Shown: positions 1 through 5,312 of the stretch, one piece after another
How positions within the stretch are numbered: the first letter of the stretch is position 1
How the letters are laid out: every line of letters starts with the position of its first letter
Source: Legionellales bacterium
GTDB taxonomy: Bacteria; Pseudomonadota; Gammaproteobacteria; PIVX01
Assembly (NCBI GenBank): GCA_013215905.1
Contig: JABSQI010000005.1
Location: 17,108 to 22,419 of the forward strand
Length of the DNA stretch: 5,312 nucleotides
Direction of reading: 5' to 3'
Program-made: the position numbers and the translations under genes
Notes under the pieces: model-generated
Told to the model about the DNA's origin: nothing
What the model saw: the letters and a program-made list of their open reading frames with translations, nothing else
Databases searched by the model: none

Positions 1-151
1 ATCCCATAGTAAAATCAGGCGCAAAATTACCATCTATCACGTCATAGTGTAAATAATCTATTTCTGCAGCTTCAAGTTCTCTTAATTGCTTTTCAGCATT
101 TAGCCAATTTATGCACATTAGTGATGCTGCTAAAGATATTTTTCTATACAT
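1..151 (-). CDS. rpe: Ribulose-phosphate 3-epimerase family protein, N-terminal part (runs off left edge)
   Basis: The reverse strand from an ATG at 151 is open to the window edge and gives 50 residues starting MYRKISLAASLMCIN. Ribulose-phosphate 3-epimerases are cytosolic TIM-barrel enzymes that interconvert D-ribulose 5-phosphate and D-xylulose 5-phosphate in the non-oxidative pentose phosphate pathway; the sister D-allulose-6-phosphate 3-epimerases share the fold. The first strand and active-site serine (S10), the segment LNAEKQLRELEAAEIDYLHY (17-36) and the hallmark LHYDVIDGNFAPDFTMG (34-50) are all visible. H35 and D37 fall exactly where the family places its metal ligand and catalytic aspartate. 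The start is firm: the ATG directly follows the TAA of the dehydrogenase gene (TAAATG) and there is no good Shine-Dalgarno, so translation is probably coupled. About three quarters of the protein lies outside the window, so intactness and exact substrate (ribulose-5-P or a hexulose-6-P) cannot be judged. Confidence 0.88.
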   Translation of the reverse strand, partial: MYRKISLAASLMCINWLNAEKQLRELEAAEIDYLHYDVIDGNFAPDFTMG

Positions 152-1216
152 TTATTTATTATCGCTATTAGGTTTAACTACTACTTTTACTGCATTACCA
201 GAAGCCGCTGTATTAAATGCTTCATATATATCACTGATATTATACTTATGGGTAATGAATTTACTTAAATCAATTTCTCCTGAGTTTATCATTTCAGTTG
301 CACGTTTATGTTGCTTTGTGGTTGAACCATGAGAACCAGTTATATAGGCCTCCTTATAATGTACTAAATTTGAATAAAATGAAAGCTTGGGTGCATCTTT
401 TGGTAATCCTCCAAAGAGATTAATTACCCCCCTTTTAGCAACTATCTCAATAGCTTGGTGATGCGCATCAATAGCAGGACAGGCAGTAAAAATAAAATCT
501 CCCCCAAAATTTTGTGTAATCTTGTTAACCTCATCTACTACATTAGAAATTTTAGGATTAACAATATGGATATCATCTATAATTTTTGATGCCATATTGG
601 CTCTATTTTCTTGAAGCTCTACAAGTATAATATTTTTTGCTTTATATGATTTTGCTAATATCGCAAGCATTAAACCGATAGGCCCAGCGCCAAATATTAC
701 TATATTCGATTCTTCTCTAACGTAAGCTCTTTCGAAACCATTGATACAACAAGCCAACGGTTCAGCTAACGCCCCAATATCATAACTAATATTATCATCA
801 AGGATATGCACAGGCCCTAGTCTAAGTGTTAAATCATTTAAAACCATATATTGGGTAAATCCGCCTTCAAACTGATGACCTATTGCATAATTAATATCAC
901 AACAATTAGACATGCCAGATAGACAGTAAGAACATTCACCACAAGGGATATCAGCACCAACTGCAACTCTATCGCCTACTTTGAATTTAGTAACTTTTTC
1001 CCCTACTTTTTCTATACTACCCGCAATTTCATGCCCAATAATTTGACCTGAATGCACTCTTGGATTTCCATGTTTTAATATTCGCAGATCAGAACCACAT
1101 ATTGCACAAGAATGAACTTTCAACAAAACTTGATCTTGTCCAATTTCAGGTATATCTAAATTTTTTATAATCAGCTTTTCTGGTGAATCCCAAATTACGC
1201 TTTTTCTCAAACTCAT
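152..1216 (-). CDS. Zinc-dependent medium-chain dehydrogenase (threonine/sorbitol dehydrogenase-like)
   Basis: This is a 354-residue cytosolic NAD(P)-dependent medium-chain dehydrogenase/reductase that should oxidise a secondary alcohol of a polyol, sugar or amino-acid-like substrate, or run in reverse. The N-terminal GroES-like domain carries the catalytic zinc ligands C40 (in CAICGSD), H62-E63 (GHE) and E152 (ALAEPLACC). A structural zinc lobe has C92, C95, C98 and C106 in the usual spacing. The Rossmann domain has GAGPIG at 176-181 and an acidic E200 (LVELQENR) at the end of the second strand, which favours NAD(H) over NADP(H). Length is normal and no key residue is missing. An upstream in-frame ATG at 1225 overlaps the previous stop (ATGA), but AGGA at 1228-1225 sits 8 nt before the ATG at 1216, so I prefer 1216. 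The gene lies between a membrane protein and a ribulose-phosphate epimerase, suggesting a sugar- or pentitol-phosphate substrate. The exact substrate cannot be read from sequence. Confidence 0.93.
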   Translation of the reverse strand: MSLRKSVIWDSPEKLIIKNLDIPEIGQDQVLLKVHSCAICGSDLRILKHGNPRVHSGQIIGHEIAGSIEKVGEKVTKFKVGDRVAVGADIPCGECSYCLSGMSNCCDINYAIGHQFEGGFTQYMVLNDLTLRLGPVHILDDNISYDIGALAEPLACCINGFERAYVREESNIVIFGAGPIGLMLAILAKSYKAKNIILVELQENRANMASKIIDDIHIVNPKISNVVDEVNKITQNFGGDFIFTACPAIDAHHQAIEIVAKRGVINLFGGLPKDAPKLSFYSNLVHYKEAYITGSHGSTTKQHKRATEMINSGEIDLSKFITHKYNISDIYEAFNTAASGNAVKVVVKPNSDNK

Positions 1217-1228
1217 AGAAATCATCCT
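1217..1228 (-). promoter_or_regulatory. Shine-Dalgarno that decides the dehydrogenase start
   Basis: On the minus strand the bases read AGGATGATTTCT followed by ATG at 1216. AGGA with an 8-nt spacer to the ATG at 1216 is a near-ideal ribosome binding site. The alternative ATG at 1225 would overlap the AGGA itself and have no usable spacer. The TGA stop of the upstream membrane protein gene (1224-1222) lies inside this spacer, so ribosomes finishing that gene stop on top of the new start, favouring translational coupling. Confidence 0.6.
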
Positions 1229-2403
1229 ACAAAATTCATACTAGATGCTAAAGCAAATAATATGATAAAAATCATTATTAATGGCAAGTATATATAACAT
1301 AGTGGATTAAAGGTAATAAATATCATTTTTCTCACAACATTTTTGAACGTACCTCCATCCTTATCTATTTCAAAAGAATAGTATTGTCTAGAGGCATAGA
1401 ATATCACTGGTATGTAGTAGTAAAAATGAAGAAAAAACAAAGGAATGCGATTGGTTAAGATCTCAAGGTCTACTCCTACTGAAAAATAATATGCTGCTAT
1501 CACCAAGACAATCTCAAGCACCATCAGCAAATATAATGGAGAAAATTTGTGCAACAACTCATATGGGTCAATCTTATGGAATACAAATAAAATAGAAGTC
1601 ACTATTATTGGAATAAAAATATAAAGAGTAAAATAAGTAATAATATCAAAGTTTTCCCCGGTAGAAACTGGCCCCAACGAAAAATCTGTGAAAGATAGAG
1701 CGGGCACACAAGTAGTGAGAAAAATCGCTATTTGAACAAATATGGATTTAAATGAATTCAGTATCTCATTATTTTTTCTATATAATCTAACTACAAAATA
1801 TGTGAACCAAAAACATATCCCAAATAAACCATCAATAGCATTAACATAAATTTGCAATGACCACAAAAGAGTTAGTAGACTGACTCTCCTATCACTTAAC
1901 TTAACCTGTTTAATTGAAATATAAAAAGCTAATAGAAAAATTAATATTGAAAGGGCAGGAATAGGAAAGTTTGCTATTCCTGGTAACATTTCACTAACTT
2001 TTGATAATTCTGCTGTTTTTATTAAATTTATTAAAAAATCTCTATAGGAACAGTCAGGAAAAGAAAAAACAGAAACTAAACCAATTGTAATTGCCCAAAT
2101 TTTCTTTAAATAGCGAGAAAATATAATTACTAACATGTAAAAAATGATAGAGGGAAATATAACCTGACCTATTAATACTAATCCAATAATACCAAAAGTA
2201 TTTCTAATAAAATCTACCGCAGCAATACTAAGTATGGGTTTGAAGAAAAAGCCATGTTGTAAAACCCCATAATTTTGGCAACATGACTGGCTACCAACTA
2301 GCATCAATTGTTTAAAATCCCAATTGGAAAAAATAATAGCTACTAAAAAGGTTATAAAGAACAAGATATATTGTTCAGATAATTTATTGCTAGATCTTAA
2401 CAT
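1222..2403 (-). CDS. Polytopic inner-membrane protein of unknown function, possibly GT-C-like
   Basis: This 393-residue protein is strongly hydrophobic. I count about nine or ten membrane segments, roughly at residues 9-26, 69-96, 101-115, 147-165, 174-206 (one or two), 218-237, 255-275, 289-309, 317-338 and 358-385. I do not recognise a named family. The long first loop (about 27-68) with a CC pair and acidic/polar residues, the central FPIPALSILIFLLAFYI segment, and the following WSLQIYVNAIDGLFGICFWF segment recall the layout of uncharacterised polytopic GT-C-type glycosyltransferases or envelope polysaccharide proteins, but no catalytic motif is clear. It is the first gene after a near-consensus promoter, and its stop lies 5 nt before the preferred dehydrogenase start, so the two are co-transcribed. 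The ATG at 2403 has only a weak AAGAA upstream. Alternatives are a transporter or a polymerase/flippase-like protein. The coding call is firm, the function open. Confidence 0.85.
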   Translation of the reverse strand: MLRSSNKLSEQYILFFITFLVAIIFSNWDFKQLMLVGSQSCCQNYGVLQHGFFFKPILSIAAVDFIRNTFGIIGLVLIGQVIFPSIIFYMLVIIFSRYLKKIWAITIGLVSVFSFPDCSYRDFLINLIKTAELSKVSEMLPGIANFPIPALSILIFLLAFYISIKQVKLSDRRVSLLTLLWSLQIYVNAIDGLFGICFWFTYFVVRLYRKNNEILNSFKSIFVQIAIFLTTCVPALSFTDFSLGPVSTGENFDIITYFTLYIFIPIIVTSILFVFHKIDPYELLHKFSPLYLLMVLEIVLVIAAYYFSVGVDLEILTNRIPLFFLHFYYYIPVIFYASRQYYSFEIDKDGGTFKNVVRKMIFITFNPLCYIYLPLIMIFIILFALASSMNFVG

Positions 2404-2443
2404 TTCTTGTACAAACAGCGTCTATTAAAATAAAGTTTAAACC

Positions 2444-2471
2444 ATTATAAAGTTGTTATAAAATCCGTCAA
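2444..2471 (-). promoter_or_regulatory. Sigma70-type promoter for the membrane protein-dehydrogenase-epimerase operon
   Basis: Read on the minus strand, TTGACG (2471-2466; five of six consensus bases) is followed by a 16-nt spacer and a perfect TATAAT (2449-2444). Transcription would start near 2437, leaving an untranslated leader of about 34 nt before the ATG at 2403. This is the best promoter match in the window. It lies in the 160-bp gap after the glycosyltransferase stop, which suggests that the three downstream minus-strand genes form their own transcription unit, although read-through from the glycosyltransferase is not excluded because no clear terminator separates them. Confidence 0.65.
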
Positions 2472-2563
2472 GCTATACTTGCTCACTAAATTACATATTT
2501 TAAATAATCTTTATACACTAATATTACACATATAAATTATATTTTTTGTTTATATTATTATCC

Positions 2564-3271
2564 CTACTTAATTTGTCCACTCAGAATAGATAAAGTATAT
2601 CTGAGAGATTTTATCGAGTATCTAATTTTTGATATTAAATCTTTAAGATGTGCTTCTCCAGCCAATCTTTGAGCAAAGAACACACTAATTCTTACTATTT
2701 CTAGTCCTTCTTTCTTTGCTAAATAGTATGAATATAAATCCAAAGAGAAATCTTTTGGAGGATTTTCCCATCTTTGAAAGAATTCTTTTGGAAAAATAGT
2801 AGGCTGAGCATTGATTTCATAATATATACTACGAAGTAAAAGTGTATTTACAATTGACATTGATACAGTAAAAAATACATCAATAAATTTTCGACCATAA
2901 CGCTTTCCTTTTATGAAAACGCCTTTTTTACTATTTTCTATAATTGGTATCACTTTTAGGATATCGTCTGGATTGGTCTGCAAATCAGCATGAGTCCATC
3001 CCAAATATTTGCCATTCCCTATTTTCAAACCCTGCAAAATTCCATGCCCATATCCTAAATTTGTTTTTACTCTATAAGTCTTGATAAAAGAATATTCTGC
3101 AGGTAAATTGTCTAATATTTCCCAACTACCATCTGAAGAACCATTATCAACCATAATAATCTCAATTTGTTCTACAGATTGAAATTTCTTACAAGCATCT
3201 AGTAAACGCTTTAAATTTTCACGCTCATTAAAACAGGGAATTACAACTGATAACAACTTATTTTCTTTCAT
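2564..3271 (-). CDS. Family 2 glycosyltransferase, polyisoprenyl-phosphate sugar synthase-like
   Basis: This 235-residue protein is a GT-A-fold glycosyltransferase family 2 enzyme, likely transferring a sugar from a nucleotide donor to a lipid carrier or glycan on the cytoplasmic face of the membrane. The opening strand LLSVVIPCFNERENL (6-20) and VDNGSSDGS (41-49) bind the nucleotide. NLGYGHGILQGLKIGNGKYL (71-90) is typical of the DPM1-like subgroup. The metal-binding DxD region is HADLQTNPDD (94-103), with H in place of the usual first D and D96 retained. NAQPTIFPKEFF (154-165), FSLDLYSYYLAKKEGLEI (175-192) and QRLAGEAH (201-208) match the C-terminal half of this subgroup. There is no C-terminal membrane domain, so it is probably soluble or peripheral. 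The ATG at 3271 precedes the natural family start; the ribosome site is weak (AGAAA). It lies 160 bp upstream of the membrane protein gene on the same strand. Donor and acceptor are unknown. Confidence 0.92.
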   Translation of the reverse strand: MKENKLLSVVIPCFNERENLKRLLDACKKFQSVEQIEIIMVDNGSSDGSWEILDNLPAEYSFIKTYRVKTNLGYGHGILQGLKIGNGKYLGWTHADLQTNPDDILKVIPIIENSKKGVFIKGKRYGRKFIDVFFTVSMSIVNTLLLRSIYYEINAQPTIFPKEFFQRWENPPKDFSLDLYSYYLAKKEGLEIVRISVFFAQRLAGEAHLKDLISKIRYSIKSLRYTLSILSGQIK

Positions 3272-3465
3272 ATTTTCTATATAAAAACCGTTAAAGATAA
3301 ATTCTGGATAATAGGAGTCAGATCAGAAATGCTCCTTTCATTTACTTGAATACTCTATCACATATAGAACCATTTTAAAAATACCTGAAATATCTAGACT
3401 AGTCGTAGGATTTGTTTCCTAAATGCATTTAAAATAAATATCAGCATTCAATTTAATTAACACAA

Positions 3466-4272
3466 CTAATTATGCAGTAATGACAACTCATCTTCTGAGA
3501 AACCTGCTAGCTTACGACTATTTATATCAAAAGGAGGTTGTAAAATATCTGGAGCATACTCTGCAATTAGATTATTAAATGTATTTATATGATCTACTTG
3601 TCTTTCCTTACAAAGATGCTTATACCAATAATTTCCTATCTTTACATGCCCTATCTCATCTGTTTGTATTATTTGTAAAACCCTAACTGCTTCATAATCT
3701 TTGGTCTGGAGAAATTTTTGGATTATTCCTGGAGTAACATCCAACCCTCTAGCTTCTAGTACCCGGGGAACTAAAGCCATTCTTACCAAAACATCATGGG
3801 AAGTCTTTTTCGCCATTTCCCATAAACCATTATGTGCATCAAAATCACCATATACATACCCTATTTTTCTTAAATAATTATTTAATAGCATAAAATGTTC
3901 ACATTCTTCTAATGCTATCTTGAGCCAATCGAAATAATACTGTTTAGGCATATCAGAAAATCTATAGGCTGCATCTAAGGCTAAGTTTATAGCATTAAAT
4001 TCTATGTGTGCTATCGCATGAATCAAAGAAGCTTTTCCATGTACTGTTCCTATTCCACGCCTTGCTAATTTTTTTGGCTCTACTAAGTTAGGTAATTTTG
4101 GTCTGCCACAACTAGGCTCTTTTCTTACAGTATTAGCCAGCAATGGGTCAATATTAATAAGAGAGGTATCATTCATTTTTATAAATTTTGCTAACTCTAA
4201 TATTAGACAATATTTATCAATGAATTCATCTGCAAACAGTGCTTCTTCGATTTTTGAGAATACATTAATCAT
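3466..4272 (-). CDS. DUF455 family ferritin-like protein
   Basis: This 268-residue protein belongs to the DUF455 (COG2833) family of ferritin-like proteins, whose biochemical role is not settled. Numbered from the ATG at 4272, it shows the family signatures GRPKLPNLVEP (56-66), HAIAHIEFNAINLALDAAYR (85-104), EECEHFMLL (122-130), HNGLWEMAKKTSHDVLVRMA (147-166), LVPRVLEARGLDVTPGI (167-183) and DEIGHVKIGNYWY (205-217). E91, E123 with H126 (ExxH), E173, and E206 with H209 (ExxH) form a complete four-helix di-metal ligand set, so it is probably an active di-iron or similar enzyme. An in-frame ATG at 4293 would add MLLCLIL; neither start has a Shine-Dalgarno. I prefer 4272 because MINVFSKIEEAL looks like a natural first helix and the extra seven residues are oddly hydrophobic. 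It stands alone, divergent from the toxin-antitoxin pair and 194 bp upstream of the glycosyltransferase, so context does not reveal its job. Confidence 0.92.
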   Translation of the reverse strand: MINVFSKIEEALFADEFIDKYCLILELAKFIKMNDTSLINIDPLLANTVRKEPSCGRPKLPNLVEPKKLARRGIGTVHGKASLIHAIAHIEFNAINLALDAAYRFSDMPKQYYFDWLKIALEECEHFMLLNNYLRKIGYVYGDFDAHNGLWEMAKKTSHDVLVRMALVPRVLEARGLDVTPGIIQKFLQTKDYEAVRVLQIIQTDEIGHVKIGNYWYKHLCKERQVDHINTFNNLIAEYAPDILQPPFDINSRKLAGFSEDELSLLHN

Positions 4273-4307
4273 CAATATAAGACATAATAGCATTTATTTA
4301 TATTAGA

Positions 4308-4337
4308 ATTGTATATTATTCATAATATTACCTGCAA
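4308..4337 (-). promoter_or_regulatory. Possible promoter for the DUF455 gene
   Basis: On the minus strand TTGCAG (4337-4332; only the TTG matches well) and TACAAT (4313-4308; five of six) are separated by 18 nt. Transcription would begin near 4301, about 29 nt before the preferred ATG at 4272 and only 8 nt before the alternative ATG at 4293, which mildly supports the shorter protein. The region is so AT-rich that chance matches are likely. It lies back to back with the toxin-antitoxin promoter in a 100-bp divergent gap. Confidence 0.3.
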
Positions 4338-4355
4338 TAAATACTCGGAGTTTAC

Positions 4356-4384
4356 TTGATATATACTATATATCGATATATGAT
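4356..4384 (+). promoter_or_regulatory. Promoter of the higBA toxin-antitoxin operon
   Basis: TTGATA (4356-4361) and TATGAT (4379-4384), each five of six to the sigma70 consensus, are exactly 17 nt apart. Transcription would start around 4391-4392, so the message would carry only 2-3 nt before the toxin ATG at 4394 and be effectively leaderless for the toxin. A 14-nt palindrome occupies the downstream half of the spacer and enters the -10 box. Confidence 0.55.
4368..4381. promoter_or_regulatory. Palindromic operator candidate for HigA
   Basis: ATATATCGATATAT is a perfect 14-nt inverted repeat centred on CG at 4374/4375. It covers the second half of the promoter spacer and the first three bases of the -10 box of the toxin-antitoxin operon. 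HigA-type antitoxins bind inverted repeats in their own promoter as dimers, alone or with the toxin, so binding here would block RNA polymerase. The surrounding sequence is itself rich in alternating AT, which raises the chance of a fortuitous palindrome; the central CG in a long AT tract makes it more noteworthy. Confidence 0.5.
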
Positions 4385-4393
4385 AATATAAGG

Positions 4394-4684
4394 ATGATTA
4401 TTAGTTTTGGAGATAAAACTGCCGAAGACTTGTTCAACGGCAAAAATTCTAGATATGCCAGGAAATTGCCTATAAATTTTCATAACAGATCTAGAAGATT
4501 ATTAGATCAATTGAATGCTGCTACAAAACTAGAAACATTGAGAATGCCTCCTAGCAATAAGTTATCAAAGCTATCTGGGAATTTAAAGGAGTATGGGAGA
4601 TTAAAAATAGACAAACAGTGGGCTATCATTTTTATTTGGAAAAATGGGGAAGTATCAAAAGTCAGTATTATTGATTATCATTAA
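4394..4684 (+). CDS. higB: HigB-type toxin (RelE/ParE superfamily)
   Basis: This is a 96-residue toxin of the HigB/GraT branch of the RelE superfamily; relatives are ribosome-dependent endoribonucleases that cut translated mRNA. Family features in order are MIISFGDKTAEDLFNG (1-16), the helix ARKLPINFHNRSRRLLDQLN (22-41), the PPSNKLSKLSGNLKEYGRLK stretch (52-71), the core strand DKQWAIIFIWKNG (73-85) and the extreme C-terminal DYH (94-96), which matches catalytic D, Y and H of characterised HigB. A77 stands where many homologues have arginine (QWRI), and S58 or a neighbour replaces the histidine of Proteus HigB, so activity may differ. Length is normal and the gene is intact. AAGG touches the ATG with no spacer, so there is no proper Shine-Dalgarno. 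The toxin comes first and the antitoxin starts 14 nt after its stop, the usual higBA order. Confidence 0.93.
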   Translation: MIISFGDKTAEDLFNGKNSRYARKLPINFHNRSRRLLDQLNAATKLETLRMPPSNKLSKLSGNLKEYGRLKIDKQWAIIFIWKNGEVSKVSIIDYH

Positions 4685-4685
4685 T

Positions 4686-4690
4686 AGGAG
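4686..4690 (+). promoter_or_regulatory. Strong Shine-Dalgarno of higA
   Basis: AGGAG is placed 8 nt before the higA ATG at 4699 and begins one base after the higB stop codon. It is much better than anything in front of higB, so it may help make antitoxin in excess over toxin from the shared message. Confidence 0.75.
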
Positions 4691-4698
4691 AAAATTAC

Positions 4699-5019
4699 AT
4701 GTTACCAAAAAATAGAATTCCTACTCATCCAGGGGAAATGCTCTTAAAAGAATTTTTAGAGCCAATGGGAATTACCCAAAAAGATTTTGCAAAACACCTA
4801 GGCTGGACATATGCAAGGTTGAATGAAATCATTAATGGTCACAGAGGAATATCAGCAGAATCTGCTTTGTCTCTTGGAGATGCCTTTAATATGGAGCCAG
4901 AATTTTGGTTAAATTTACAGATGAATTTTGATTTATGGCGTGCACAAAAAACTCATAAAAAAAGACAAGCTATTAACGATGAATTTTTTGATCTACAAAA
5001 AATTACCAAACAAAGGTGA
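4699..5019 (+). CDS. higA: HigA-type antitoxin, XRE-family DNA-binding protein
   Basis: This 106-residue protein neutralises the preceding HigB-type toxin and most likely represses their joint promoter. The family opening RIPTHPGEMLLKEFLEPMGI (6-25) is followed by an XRE helix-turn-helix: TQKDFAKHLGW (26-36), with the recognition helix around TYARLNEIINGHRG (37-50). It continues ISAESALSLGDAFNMEPEFW (51-70) and LNLQMNFDLWRAQ (71-83), the latter diagnostic of the HigA antidote family. A charged tail (84-106) rich in lysine, arginine and acidic residues extends a little beyond the shortest homologues. The gene is intact, has a strong Shine-Dalgarno and lies 14 nt after the toxin stop. The likely operator is the palindrome at 4368-4381. 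No clear intrinsic terminator follows it. Confidence 0.95.
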   Translation: MLPKNRIPTHPGEMLLKEFLEPMGITQKDFAKHLGWTYARLNEIINGHRGISAESALSLGDAFNMEPEFWLNLQMNFDLWRAQKTHKKRQAINDEFFDLQKITKQR

Positions 5020-5088
5020 ATCTCTAGCAATAAATAACACCTCAAAAAATATTAGCTAATGGCCAAAGGGGATTAGACAAGTTTGATT

Positions 5089-5312
5089 TTATTTGCATAA
5101 TATTTTCTCTGTTTTTTCTGCAATGCCTTCAAACTGTTTCTCTGCCTCATCGAATTTAATTGGTGTTGGCTCTTTTAAATTAGTATCTAAATACCATTTA
5201 AGATTTGTGGATGGTTGATTAGCAAAATCAAAAGCTATTTCATTAGCTAAATGTTTTTTATGTTTATATTCACCTATGATATTTTTGTTATAATCACCTA
5301 GTAGATTGTTTT
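5089..5312 (-). CDS. C-terminal part of an unrecognised protein (runs off right edge)
   Basis: One minus-strand frame is open from the window edge (first full codon at 5310) to a TAA at 5091-5089, giving 73 residues without a stop, while the other two minus-strand frames stop within 20 nt of the edge. The peptide is hydrophilic and helical-looking, with a basic patch KHKKH, then a mixed segment NLKWYLDTNLKEPTPIKFDE and an ending EKQFEGIAEKTEKILCK. I do not recognise a family. Amino-acid use (many K, N, E, I) is like that of the neighbouring genes and supports real coding sequence, but the start and most of the gene lie outside. It converges on higA with 69 bp between the stops. It could also be the tail of a degraded gene. 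Confidence 0.6.
   Translation of the reverse strand, partial: NNLLGDYNKNIIGEYKHKKHLANEIAFDFANQPSTNLKWYLDTNLKEPTPIKFDEAEKQFEGIAEKTEKILCK

Noticed and set aside
111..332. A 73-codon open frame on the plus strand.
   Set aside because: It is antisense to the well-supported dehydrogenase and epimerase genes, has no ribosome site, and its peptide resembles no family I know.
2530..2555. Inverted repeat ATATAAA / TTTATAT downstream of the glycosyltransferase stop, considered as a terminator.
   Set aside because: It is a seven-pair, all-AT stem with a 12-nt loop and no following T run, in very AT-rich DNA; chance is sufficient.
3313..3337. AGGAG / CTCCT inverted repeat and a possible tiny ORF beginning at the ATG near 3329 in the gap upstream of the glycosyltransferase.
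   Set aside because: The stem is five pairs with a 14-nt loop, and the ORF ends after six codons.
3405..3430. TAGGA / TCCTA repeat and the 10-nt palindrome AAATGCATTT in the gap downstream of the DUF455 gene.
   Set aside because: Both are short, there is no T run on the minus strand, and nothing ties them to a promoter or terminator.
3272..3465. Search for a promoter of the glycosyltransferase gene, e.g. TTCAGG-17 nt-TATATG on the minus strand.
   Set aside because: Only three and four of six consensus bases match; in sequence this AT-rich the match is not meaningful.
5056..5076. Imperfect hairpin CTAAT-GG-CC / GG-GG-ATTAG after higA, followed by a loosely T-rich stretch, considered as a terminator.
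   Set aside because: The stem has five pairs, a 2x2 GG/GG mismatch and only two further pairs, and the T-rich part starts several bases away and is interrupted.

Overview
The window is AT-rich (about two-thirds A+T by eye) and compact, with short intergenic gaps and bacterial codon structure. The DUF455 ferritin-like protein and the higBA module, together with the base composition, would fit a host-associated proteobacterium such as a member of the Rickettsiales or an AT-rich gammaproteobacterial intracellular lineage. That assignment is inference; no rRNA, tRNA or lineage-specific marker is present.

Left part, positions 1-2471, minus strand: a three-gene operon read right to left. A near-consensus promoter (TTGACG, 16 nt, TATAAT; 2444-2471) precedes a 393-residue polytopic membrane protein. 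Next comes a zinc-dependent medium-chain dehydrogenase, then the first 50 codons of a ribulose-phosphate 3-epimerase family gene that runs off the left edge. The genes are nearly fused: the membrane protein stop lies 5 nt before the preferred dehydrogenase start, and the dehydrogenase stop TAA directly abuts the epimerase ATG. This suggests coordinated, translationally coupled expression.

Middle, 2564-4293, minus strand: a soluble family 2 glycosyltransferase of the polyisoprenyl-phosphate sugar synthase type, and further upstream a DUF455 ferritin-like protein with a complete set of candidate di-metal ligands. Each is separated from its neighbours by 160-194 bp. The glycosyltransferase next to a polytopic membrane protein resembles a lipid-linked sugar donor synthase paired with a membrane transferase, but the membrane protein has no diagnostic motif I can confirm.

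Right part, 4356-5019, plus strand: a HigB/HigA-type toxin-antitoxin pair with toxin first. Its promoter carries a perfect 14-nt palindrome in the spacer that runs into the -10 box, a natural place for HigA autorepression. The predicted transcript would begin only 2-3 nt before the toxin ATG, whereas the antitoxin has a strong Shine-Dalgarno. The right edge (5089-5312, minus) holds the C-terminal 73 residues of an unrecognised protein.

I find no insertion sequence, CRISPR array, RNA gene or convincing intrinsic terminator. The component families are known. The less ordinary points are the membrane protein-dehydrogenase-epimerase operon beside a GT2 gene, and the promoter layout of the toxin-antitoxin pair.
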